64,000 bases of DNA from Strigops habroptila (lineage: Eukaryota > Chordata > Aves > Psittaciformes > Psittacidae), in assembly GCF_004027225.2 (NCBI RefSeq), contig NC_044290.2, positions 5,844,906 to 5,908,905 on the forward strand. Direction: 5' to 3'. Made by a program: the position numbers and the translations under genes. This document shows, one piece after another, positions 45,201-57,200 of this stretch. The number at the start of each line of letters is the position of its first letter. Position 1 is the stretch's first letter. The notes beneath the pieces are model-generated. The model saw only the letters and a program-made list of their open reading frames with translations. It did not search any database and had not been told where the DNA came from.

Positions 45201-48200
45201 TGGGCTGCTGTGCTCATGTGGCTGCACTCAGATGGCAATAAGGATTCGTACACACCATTGTGTTGTGTCAGGCAAACACATCGATTTCCAGAGCCAGGGA
45301 AGGATTCCTGATCAAGCTGATTAACTTCTATGATCTAGGGAGATTTTATGAGTGTTAAAAATAGGGAGTTTCTTCATATGGAACATAACATCCCTTCAGT
45401 AACCTCCTTCTGAGACTTCACTATCTCTCTGTGAGAGCTTCTAGTGCGAGAACTTAGATGAGTCTGAGCTCAATTTGGGAGTGTGAACTAATCCAGTGTC
45501 ATTCCAATCTTTGGAGACGTTTGGAACAGCTTTAAAATTAACCCTTGGAGCACGGAACCATTGGTTACGTTTTCTGTTTGTACCACAGCTTTTTCCTACC
45601 TTCAGGATGTGCAGCCAACAAAAAGAGTTCATGTGGTTGAGTCTCCTTCTCTTTGTTTGTGCTCTTCCTGCAGTTATTAAGTACATTCCATTAACTCCAG
45701 CCAAGAACTGTGCTTTTTCATCTTCAGAGCAGCAGAGGTGCTTTGGAGCACTGAGCCATGCATGATGCCATTTGACTTGCATGAAAAGACTTCACATTGT
45801 TCCAAGCGCGTGGTCTCCTGCTGCTTCCAGGGTGCTGAGCAGTTGTGTGTGGTACCCAGGTTGAAGTGTCACATATGTTTTGAACAGTTGCTTGGCTCTG
45901 CAGCAGCTGTGTTTTGAACTGAGCCTCTCTTGAATCTCTTGAGTTCAAAAACCAGCTTTATAGCTTCACTTGTACAACAGGATGGGATCCTGCAGCTTGT
46001 CCTCCCTGCCTGCTGCCTCCTGCTTCTCCAGGGTCCCATGTAAGTCGGCAGCAGGCACAAGGATTCACCTCTGTGGAGTGTTTTACAGCTGAAATCCAGG
46101 GAATAAGTGACACAATGGCTTTACAACTATCCTTTTTTGAGGAGGAAGAAAACCCAAGCAAACCTTGTAGGCCTGCCACAGTAGGAGGACTGAGGTGCAC
46201 TGTCAGAGTGGGGTTATTCTGTTTGGCAGCTGGGTTTCTCTACCTGTGGAAAGGTAAAAGGATGTGTTTTAATGATAACAAACAATGATACTTTGTGATG
46301 TAGCATGTGTGGAGTTTGTTACGCTTCCCTCTAGAATGAAAGCACAGGGAGGTGTTCCCTGCCCTTCATCCTCTGCTCTACACTATCCAGCTAAGCAATA
46401 GGTTCTTTTCTGCATCTCTTCTCATTGTATTAAGATTTTTATGAAGGCTTCTTAAATGCCAGCCCTTAGATGTATAGCAGGAAAGAAAACTCACCATGTC
46501 CAGTCATCTTAACTGGAAAATTAGGTTAAAGCAGGAATTTTGTCTCCTGTAAACCCAGTGCTCCGTCAGGGTTAAGCAGAATACGTGGATAAGATGCATT
46601 CATGGCAAAAAAAGCTGCTAGTAGCATCCCTGTTCTGCAATCAGCACAGTAAGTGAGGTCCTGGTGCCCAGGGGAGGAGCCTTCGGGAGCCTGAAATAGC
46701 CCAGTCAGGAAAGCATCGACCTGTGGGTCTGAGCAGGCAGGGTCTGAACTGCTGATCCCGCCCAGGCTGGGCTCATCATTAATTGCAAGAACCACTCCAT
46801 GGATAATAATGAATTTCAGTTCATAATTCCCAGGAGGAATGCTAAGGCACCTAACAAATCAGCTGGCACTCTAAAAACAATGCTTAATGCTAACTGCCTT
46901 ATATTAAACATCTGATGTTCCAGCTCTTCCACTAAACTTCCAGGGAATACACAATTTCCTGTGTAGAGAGTGTGAGGGTTTAGCTTTTGAGGAGTTTAAT
47001 GGTACAGCCAAACAGAAAGAGCATTCAGGCAGAGGGAAGCTCCGTGAGCTCCCTTGTTTTATCTTGTGCTCTCATTTAGAGTATGGAAATAACATGTTTC
47101 TAAGTACTTGGGATTTGGCACCTGGCTTTTTGGAAAGCAGGGATTGCTGCTGGATGTTTGGATGTTTCAGCTTGAACACAGCCTTTTCTCTGAGCAAACA
47201 GATCACATGTGAACTTCTTCCTCCTGTTTTATAGTTGGCAAAAGATGTCAAATGTTTTTGTCTAGGAAGTGCATGACCTTTTCTACTGTTTCTTTTACTT
47301 GCTTGGTAATGTGTTCTCTTTCCCTTGCCAAAGATAAAGCCACTAACCCATCTAACAGGCAAGAAGACTGGGAATACATCATCGGATTCTGTGACCAGAT
47401 CAACAAAGAACTTGAAGGGTGGGTGTCCCAAAGTGCTCTAGGCTTAATAAATTAATATTCACAGCTTTAACTATATCATTTGATCATCACACTTTCATGT
47501 TGTCTTTTATATATGCTGATATCACGAGGAAGATGTGGCTATAAAAGAAACAAGATGCTGTGAAGTGGGGGTTCTCTTCTGGGCTGTATGGCTGATACAC
47601 ACACTGAGCAGATGGAGAATGGGAACTCTGAATCTGCCCCTAATATCAGCAGCTGCAGCTGATATTAGCTCATCTGGCCAGAGTTCCTCTGGTTGCCAGG
47701 CTGTGAAATGGGGTCATAACTCTTCTTAGTGCCTCATGGGCCTCACATCCTTAAAAACGTTACAAGGAACCCTCCTGGCTCCCAGCATTCCCGGGAGCTA
47801 AGGAAGAAGTGTTTTCTTCTGGCAAAAAGAAACTAATGCAAGAGAAATGAAGTGATTTCCTGGGCTGGGAACTGGACTGGGAGTTGGTTGGCCCCTCCCA
47901 AGGAGGAATCTGGAATTGCTGGCTCACACTATGAGCCCTCGCTTCCTTTCCTATGTGCAAACACCCAGCCTTACAAAGATGCCTCTTGTTAGCTTTGTAC
48001 ACTGGTGGAAAGATAAAAAGTACTAATTTCATTGGATTATGTGAAACACATCTTATTTAAAGAGCAGAAAGTCTGAAACATCCTTGGCTGTGTTCACCTG
48101 CTTTGTGTGTAATGGGGGTGTGCTCTGTTTCAGGCCACAGATAGCTGTGAGGCTCCTGGCTCATAAAATCCAGTCGCCACAGGAATGGGAGGCAGTCCAA

Positions 48201-51200
48201 GCCTTGACAGTAGGTAGTCCTTACTCCTCCTCCTAAATCCACTTATATATCATCTTATGGCATCTGTGCAGAGTAGGAGAGATGTGCAGTGTGTCACTGG
48301 GGTCAGTTGTGGGGCTGAAAGCCCCAGTTCCCCTTTGCTGGGAGGGGGAGCACAGGGACCTCACTGAAGTGTCCAGGTTGCTCATTGCAATGGAGCAGTC
48401 AGAAATAACTCTAGTTTAGTTTTAGCTGCTTCCATTTGTTATCTTTGGGAAAGATTTGTGTTTATTGTGAGGACAACTAATGGTGAGATAACTGAAACAC
48501 GTGCATACATGGCTGAGGGTGGGAGACCTGCCTGCCTTGGTGTGTCACCTCTAAAGATTTGGGGTTCATGTGTTACAGAGCAGGAATGTGTCTCACTGAC
48601 ATGGGTCTTTCAGTTCCTCTGTAAGCACACCTCAGCTGTGCTGTTACTGTAGGGTCTTGTGTTCACTTCAGCCCTGTTTTTGTTCCTTGAATGCAGGTGC
48701 TAGAAGCTTGTATGAAGAACTGTGGGAGAAGATTTCACAATGAAGTCGGGAAGTTTCGCTTTTTAAACGAGTTGATAAAAGTTGTGTCTCCAAAGGTTAG
48801 TCCTTGAGCCTTGTGCATTTACTTCTTGTTCAGCCTTTGTAAGCTACAGGCAGCATCCAAAATGTTTGCAGTGCTCTGGCTGGCTCATTGCATTTATTAG
48901 CCCGTATTCAAGAGCATTTATCTAAGGTTTTTTGGTTGGTTTATGTTCTGCTTACTCTTCTTCTCAGTAAGTTGTACTTACTTACCATCAGTCTCTGTTC
49001 TGTTCTAATCCTTCATGGAACTCAGGGGATTCTAAAGCTTGGGCTATGTTTTTAAGCAACCAAACCAAACTGCAGCATCAGTGGAAGAGAGGGGTGATGC
49101 AGAGGTTAAAACAAAACCCTTGGCAACACACCATAGTCCTCACTCTGCTGCTGACTTGCTGTGTAAAGAGGGCCTGGCTAAGTCCCTCAGCATTCATCAG
49201 CAGTGATGGTGATGGGGTGATAAATAGAGGCACCCCGTGGCATGACTGATGCAGCCGAGTATTCCCACATTCTATGGGGACAGGGGAGGGGGTAGATATT
49301 TGTACTGCTGTAATTTTTAAATAGCAAAATCCTGCAAGCCACAGAACAGCTGCTTTTTCCTTTGCTAAAGGTAATCACAAAGCTGCTCTTCACTGTTGCT
49401 TCAAATATACTAGAGGAGCATTTTTTCCTCTTAATAAGATGTATCTTAGATAACCTTGGCACTTGGGTTACACACCTTTAATGTACATCACTCAACTTCC
49501 ATCCTCTGGGTTTGGGCTTTATTTGTGAAAAGAAGAAATCAAGAACATGGAGAATTTACATCTTTTGTCCATGTTTAGTACCTGGGAGACCGAGTCTCAG
49601 AGAAGGTGAAAAGCAAAGTCATCGAGTTGCTGTACAGCTGGACAGTGGCACTGCCAGAAGAATCCAAAATCAAGGATGCCTACTACATGCTGAAGCGACA
49701 AGGTAGGAAGTTGGCTGCTTGCTCATGCATCCCCTTCAGCCTGGGCTTTAAGCACAAGTGTCACAAAGTACACAGCTTCTAATGACATGGGGTCAGGGCT
49801 CTGCAAGGCTTTTACAAGGTTCTGTCTCTGAGGGAGATAGAACAAGGGAGAAACTCCCTGAAAAGCTTCTCATTATGTTTAAATCCCTTGGCCTGGGTTG
49901 GCTTTTTTAACTACCTTAGTTAAACACTTTGCAAATACTTTTGTTTTGGCTTGCAGAGCCTGTTTTTTGTTTAAGTTTTTCTGGCAGTAGATATTAAATG
50001 ATTTGAACAAGTCTAATTTAAACTGAAATAAGAGCCTCCATTTACCCAAAGAAGTGATAAATGCTCCATCCCTGGCAGTGTTCAAGGCCAGGTTGAACAG
50101 ACCCTTGGGTGACATGATTTAGTGGAAGAAGATGTCCCTGCCCATGGCAGGGGGTTGGAACTGGATGATCTTAAGGTCCTTTCCAACCCAAACCACTCTG
50201 TGATTCTCTGTAGCCTTTTGTGTTCTTTTAACTAGATCACTTTACAACTGCACCTTTAGTTCAGCTGATACCACATTTCCTGTGTAGGCACAGTGAAAAA
50301 AGCTCAGCTGAGAAGCTGCAGCTCCAGTGCAAGCCCAGTTGTGAGGCTGAGCACAGATCTAAGTGGCAATGGAGCAAGCAGGGACTTAGCTCTGCCCCCA
50401 GTCGTGGTTAGGAGTGGGCTCAGCACCCCACTTTGCATTGCTGCTCTCCTGCTCAGCTCGTACAGGTATCCTGCCCTTGAGTCTGCACAAAGCTGGGTTG
50501 TCTGGGACTTAGTGCTTCAACAGCTAAAATAAAAGGGGGGAAAGACAAATAGTGGAGAGCTATTGGTTATACTGAGCTATTAGAGGAGCAACATGGACAT
50601 GGCAGCACATTTGTGGGGTTTTGGCCTTTCTTTCCCAAAGAAACGGTGTTTCTCCAGCTAGCATGCTCAGTGACACTGATCCTGTATTGCTCATTGGCAC
50701 ACGGTGCTGGGGTCTGTGGGCACAGTGACTGTGTGTGGCTTTGACAGCAGCCTGTGAGTAGCAGGGTGCACTGCCTGGTGTGACTGCGTGAGCAAACCCA
50801 CAGGGGTTCCCTTTCTCCTTTCAGGGATCGTTATGTTTGATCCTGTGATTCCTGCAGACAGAACCCTGATTCCTTCTCCACCGCCTCGTCCCAAAAACCC
50901 TGTGTTTGATGATGAGGAGAAATCCAAGGTACAGTGAACACTTCTACCATAATCACTAATGAAAAGTGATTAGTCAGTGCACAGTTAGAATAAGGAAAGA
51001 TACTGATTCAGCTTTTATTTTCGGGGGGGTGTGTGTACTTGCACAGAACTCATTGCTTTGTCCACCCGCCTAACCTGAAGTTCCAGTGCAAGCCTTGTCT
51101 GTGTCACCATTATGAGGCTATTCCTGGTTAAAGTGGCATCCTGCTGTACTACTAGAGGCAGAGAACATTTCACACATAGGACCAAAAATGATATATGGGA

Positions 51201-54200
51201 GGAATAATGGTGTTGTGTCAGAAGTCTCTGAGGTTTCACAGCATATGTCCTGTGCAGAAGCAAGAATGCAGCAACTCACATAAAATAATAAACCATAAAT
51301 GGCTCCTGCTGAAGTCACTGAACTACAGAAGCAGTGTAAGCTTGGTGACACTGGGCTGTATCTCTTTCCCTCTGAATTGTTCTCTTAGATTCCTTTCTCT
51401 GCTTCCCTTTGTCAAAGGGTCTTTATTTGCTTCCTGAATATCCTCTTCTCGTCTTACAGCTTCTAGCCAAACTGCTGAAAAGCAAAAACCCAGATGATTT
51501 ACAAGAGGCCAACAAGCTTATCAAATCCATGGTAAAAGAGGTAAGAAATTCCTGCAGGATTGGTCCCAGACAGCAATCTGCTTGCCAGCTTTCCAGCAAT
51601 TTGACTTCAGAATGGTGGAGAGCTTTAGGATCATGTGAATGGCAGAACCTGCATTCCTCAGGCTCCGGGAGCACTGTGTTAGCACATCCCATAGTCAAGC
51701 TGTGGGGACTGGATGAGACTGACCACCAGTGACATCCAGCCTCTTATTCTTTCTTAAAACCTCTAACAGTGCTAACTTGCATCTAGTCCCTGTGTCCCCC
51801 AATAAAAGGGGTGTCATCTGATGGCTTAGTAGGGCTCTGTGTGATATGAACGTGTTGTGATTTTGGCTCTAGCTTGCAACTGGGAGTTGGTGTCTCTGGT
51901 GGAGGCCATGGCAAGAAGGGACAAGGATTGAATGCCCCTTGTTGCAATCACACTCTCATCACTCAGGATAGTATTTCATGGCAGGGTTTGGTGGAGCATT
52001 GCAGCACCACCCCTGGATACTGAGGACTGAGTCATTGGAGCATGTCTTCTCACAAGCAGGCTTCATGGAAACACCTTCCTGTTTGTAGAGCATCCACCCC
52101 AGGCAGGCATTAGAAACTGGAGGCCAGGAAATGACTCACGGTGATTCTGGCAAAAAAAGAGGGTAGCTTCTAGACTGAAGAGGACGTGTAGGTTATTGAA
52201 GTGCTTCAGTCAAGCTCATCTTGTCCCCAGGGCAGACTGTCCTACGTCTGTAGTTGGAATCTCAAATCCATAGGTGGACATTTTGGACCAGAGAGTGCTT
52301 GTTGCTCCTAGTAAATGTTTTGCTTCAAACTCATCTTTTTCATTAAATGACATCAAGTGACCAAAAAAAATCAATCTTCTGGAAAGGTCAGAAAGGAACT
52401 TTTCTATTTTGATGTATCATCATCTTTGATGATACATCAAAGTCTATTGTTTGGAAAAGATAATAAAATGAGCAAAGCTTCATGTGAATGGAGAGGTGGT
52501 TGGTTGGTTTATTTCTAAGCTTAACCTTAAATAGGCATTATTTGACACAGGGAATAGCTGTTGTGGTACCATGGACCTCTACAGGGAAACTCACTTTATG
52601 TGTGTGTTTTACTCCCTGAAGGACGAGGCTCGGATTCAGAAGGTGACAAAGCGCATGCACACGCTGGAGGAAGTGAATAACAATGTGAAGCTGCTAAATG
52701 AGATGCTGGTTCATTACAGCAAAGAGGAATCATCAGAGGCCGATAGGGAGCTCATGAAGGTGGGTCTGAGCTGCTCCTGGAGTCAATCCTTTCTCCTGAC
52801 AGGCTTGAGTTTTGCAAGGAATTACAGGGAGTGCAGTAAACCAGAGAGCAGTGGTGAGAAACAAGAGCAGGAAATGGCAGGAAAGAAAAGAACTGTTTTT
52901 AAAGCCTTTCAGCAAAGGACTCAGTGGGTAATAGCTTGGGTTTGCACATGCTTGAAGTGAGGGACAGCTGTGCTCCAAAACTGCAGTGTGGCACAATCAG
53001 GAAGCTGCAGTTTGTAATTGCTTGCTGCTGTTAGGACACAGTGATTGCAGATCAGAGCTGTCCCTTACAGCACTGTTATGGATAAACTAAAGGCTGAAGG
53101 GGCAGAAAATACGACCTCCCCTTCAAAGGAAGAGTTTTAACTAGTGTTAGAAGGCTGGGAGAACGTCAGAAGGGTAAAAATGAAACCAGCCACCAAGGAT
53201 GGTTGGATAAGCCCAGGGGCTTGAAGAGTTGCACTGGATCTAATCTAAAACATTAAAACTACTCATTTTAACAGGCTCCCGAAACAATGATAAGAAGCTT
53301 GAGAAACTGATTGGTTTCTGTGAAACATTTCCTTCTTGCCACCTTTCTTCTGTGCCATTGCAGACTCTGAGGAGTGGTTGCAGCACAACTGAAGCACAGT
53401 AGTTGAAATACAACTCTGCTCTTCCTGTGGCTTGTAGGGACTAAGTGTAGTACAAGGGGTGAACATCTCTTTTGGCCTAGATCTGGCCTAAGTGCTGATG
53501 TGAGGGAGGGCTGGGTGATGTTGTGTTGAGATGCAGGCTGTGTTAAGGTTCCCAGGGTCAGGTAATGCTTCACAGCCTGTTAATAGGGCAGGGACAGGGG
53601 ATCCTGGTTGTCCAGCTACACTGGCACCTTCATTGTCCAGCTACACTTGCACCTTCAGCACAGGGAGACTGGTTTCTCTATTCTGGGCTTTCCAGTGCGT
53701 GCCTGGGGAGTCATTCTGTGCTGACTGCTATTGCTGGTGGCTCCTGGCTGATGAAACCCTTTGTCCTCTTGTAGGAGCTCTGTGAGAGGTGTGAAACCAA
53801 AAGAAGGACATTATTCAAGCTGGCCAGCGAGACAGAGGATAACGACAGCAGTTTGGGTGAGCTGAATGCCACGTCTCCTTTCCTCATTGCTTTTGTGACC
53901 TGGGACTGTGCGAGGGTTCAGCAGGGGAATGGCTGCTGGGAAGGCAGCTCCTCGCTGTGATGCACTTTGCTTTGAACAAGCAGATAAAAGCCTCTTTATC
54001 CTTATCATTTACATTCAGGCAAGGACTTGGCAGTAGAGTTGATGATCAGAGGAGGCTGGGGGTGCTAATGGGGGAGAGCTGCTGCTTTGGAAGGGGAAGG
54101 GGGTTGCTGTGGGGAGCAAAGCCTTGGATTCATTTTTATATTGTAACTGTAATGTGCATGGGCCTAGAAAAGTCAGGGTGTTGTGTGGAGGAGCAAAGCA

Positions 54201-57200
54201 AAGGCAGGGAGTAATGGAGCTCATGGCCAAGCAATCATGGGTTATCTTCTTGCTGATGATTCAGTTGGTGCTCTCAGTGGGAGCAACATGACTCAAGTCC
54301 TGGAGGTCGTTTCTCTCTCTCACGTGTAGGGGATATTCTGCAGGCCAGTGACAATCTGTCCCGTGTGATAAATTCCTATAAGAAAATCATAGAGGGACAA
54401 GTGCTCAATGGTGAAGTGGATCTCCCTGGGATGTCTGTAGTGGAAGGTGAGTTCCTGGGAAGCCAACTGTTCCAGTTTTGAATCCTGCAGTCCTAAGGCT
54501 TTTGGACAGGGTTTCCTATCGTGCTAAGGTAGAAAACTGATGGTTCTTGTGGCCAACAGTTTGTTGGATCAGAGGGGGACAAGACAGCTCCTAAGCAGGG
54601 GATAAATAGCTCTGGACATGGGGAACAGTGCTGCAGCTTTGCCTTTTCCATTGCTTATTCCATATTGAAACCTTTGATAACATCAGGAACAAAACTGCAT
54701 CTGAATGGTTTGTGTGGCTGGAAGTTTCCATTCATTTTCCTCTCCACGTTTGTCCTTAATGGGGACATGCAAGGTGAAGATGATCTTACCAAAGGACAAG
54801 AGCAGGAAGGAAGGTGGGAGCCAGGCCAGAGGTGCTGTTCCTGGCTTTGCCAGCAATTCCATTTGTGAATTTAGGCTGGTTGCCCACTTGACACTTCAGC
54901 TTCACCATTGAAGCTCTGGAATGTGTGTGTGTGTCAGAACTCCCGTTGGGGAGGCAGTTAAACATTTCTGGATGGAGAGCAGCAGAGGAGTGCATGGTGC
55001 TGCCTGGCAGCATCTCATGGAGACAAGACTGTCCTAAACAGAAAGACCAAGCCAGTAGGAGTTTTCCTCAGCTCTCTGGTAGCCCTCTTTGTTGTAAGTC
55101 TGTAGCCTCATCTGAGCTCAAAAGGTTTTGAAACTATTACAACTTACACTACAAGAAGCACTGAGGTGCTGATTTTCAGAGAGAAGTTTCCAAGTCTCTT
55201 GGTTGATTTAAGGAGCCTGTGGCCAGCAAATGCTGAGGCAGAAAGCACGTGGGCTTCCTGTGTTCCAGAGAGCCATGATAGAACGAGGATCTGTGTTACC
55301 TAAACCATCTCTCTGATCATTTCTTCTGTACGCTGGGTTTGCTCTGAGCCTCTCGCCTTCTCTCCTAGTAGTGCTCTTCTCCTGTCTGCTGCAGGGAGTA
55401 ACTCCACAAGTAACCTCAACACCCTCATCGACCTGGCTGGACTGGACGTCACCAGCACCCCGCCACCTCCACTGCCACCCAGCACCCTGACACCAGCCCC
55501 CCCAGCAGAAATCCCCATCCTGCCACCTCCTCCCCAGGCATCTGCTCCCCTGAGGAGCAGCTCCTCTGGCCAAGTGGAAGCTGCACCCGCTCAGCAGAGC
55601 AGCAGCTCCCTCTCCTTGCTGGATGAGGAGCTGCTGTGCTTAGGTAAGACACTGAGGGGCTCAGAAAAGGGCTACTCCGTCCATGCCTAACAAAGACTGC
55701 TTTCTTCCCTCTGCTTGAGTGAGGGCTGGCTGCGTGTGTGGTGTGCCAAAAAGGAGCATGAGATGCCTTTTGGTTTCTAGAGAAGTGCAGGGGACATTCC
55801 CTTGCCTCATGCTGGATATGAGACCTGGTCAGTGAGTCAGGACTGAAAACTCTGATCTTCCCAGAGCTGGCTGCATGTAGTAATTTGAGTGTAACTGCAG
55901 TTTGTCCCTGTAGGTGCTTGGACATGCAGTTTGGTGCAGGTTTCACCCCTGTACCAAAGAGTGCTAAAGAACAAGGTGCCTTAGAGGGGTTGTGTGGAGG
56001 AGCCTGCAGCATGCCTGCCTGTGGAGCCCAGATGGAACAGAAAAGGACACTGCAGATCAGGAAGGGTTAGAAGAGCTGTGTGCAAGGGGTGGCTGACAGC
56101 TCCTGTCAGTCTCTTTTCCTCATCACATTCTTTCCTCAGGTTTTGGGCTCTGGCAGAGCTGAATCGAGCAGTTTGATGGTACTGGAGCAGTTGCCAAGGG
56201 GTGACCCCTCACTCATCTCCTCCTCCAGTCACCTACTTGTTGTTTTCCCTTTCAGGCCTGAATGACCCAGCCCCGGCAGCAGTGAAGGAGACCTCAGAAA
56301 ACAACCAGTGGAGCATGTTTGAGGTAGGAAGGAGAGTCTGGGGTGAAGGGGAGGGTTTGTCATTGTGGGAGGCCTCAGAACCCACTGTGTCACCTTGGAG
56401 AAGCATGAGAACAAACATAGAGGCAGAGGGGCAGCTGTTCCCGAGGGGAAGTCTGGCTTAGCCCTAAAATCCGGGATAGCTGTGTGTTAAAGAGAGTGGA
56501 TAGCCCTGAACCTGGCTTTCTCAGTTTCCCATCTGTCCCCCATGATGTTAGCACTTCCTTTGCTTAAATTACAGATCAGATGTAGCCCTGACATAGGCCA
56601 CAGACTTTGCTGCTTGCCACCCAGCACCTGTGTTTGCGGTAAATCTATCTCCCTCTGTAACACCTCCACAGCGGGGGGTAGCAGCGAGTTAGAGCATCTC
56701 CTTGTCCTCTCTTTCAGAATGACCACTTGGACCTGGATTTCTTTAACCCGAAGATGGTGACTGTTACTTGCAACTCTGCAGGGAACCCCCTTCTCCATCC
56801 CACATCCCAGACCACGTGTGGAACGTCAGTGACGCTGCCCTCTGCTTTCACAGCCTCTCAGGCTGCTCCAGGCATCCCAGCACCAAACTCAGCACCATTT
56901 GTGTTCCCTGCTGGACCAGCTGCCCCTGTGGGGCCTCCCAAGACTATTCCAGCTGCTCCTGGGTATTTCACCTCGTCTGTGGGGAGCAATATGTCACATA
57001 AGATGGATGCATTGGGACAACTCCTTGAAGAAGCCAAAGGGTAACCTAAAGTCCTGGGCTTTGCTGTGTCTCTGCACTTGGAAAGCCAAACTTGCTGCAG
57101 CATCAGCTTCAGAGGCTGACTCCAAACTGTCTGGTTTGGTAGAAATGTGTGATTGGGATTTGTCTTCTCAAAGGGTTTTGGTTTATAAACTGATAGGGGG

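Larger units (their letters stand above)
42246..47333 (+). other. GGA3: GGA3 intron 1
   Basis: 5.1 kb with no coding exon recognised. Contains a probable old CR1 remnant (about 43500-43590) and a 15-bp tandem repeat (43954-43995). The GC-rich first 300 bases belong to the CpG island and often house regulatory elements. Confidence 0.8.
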
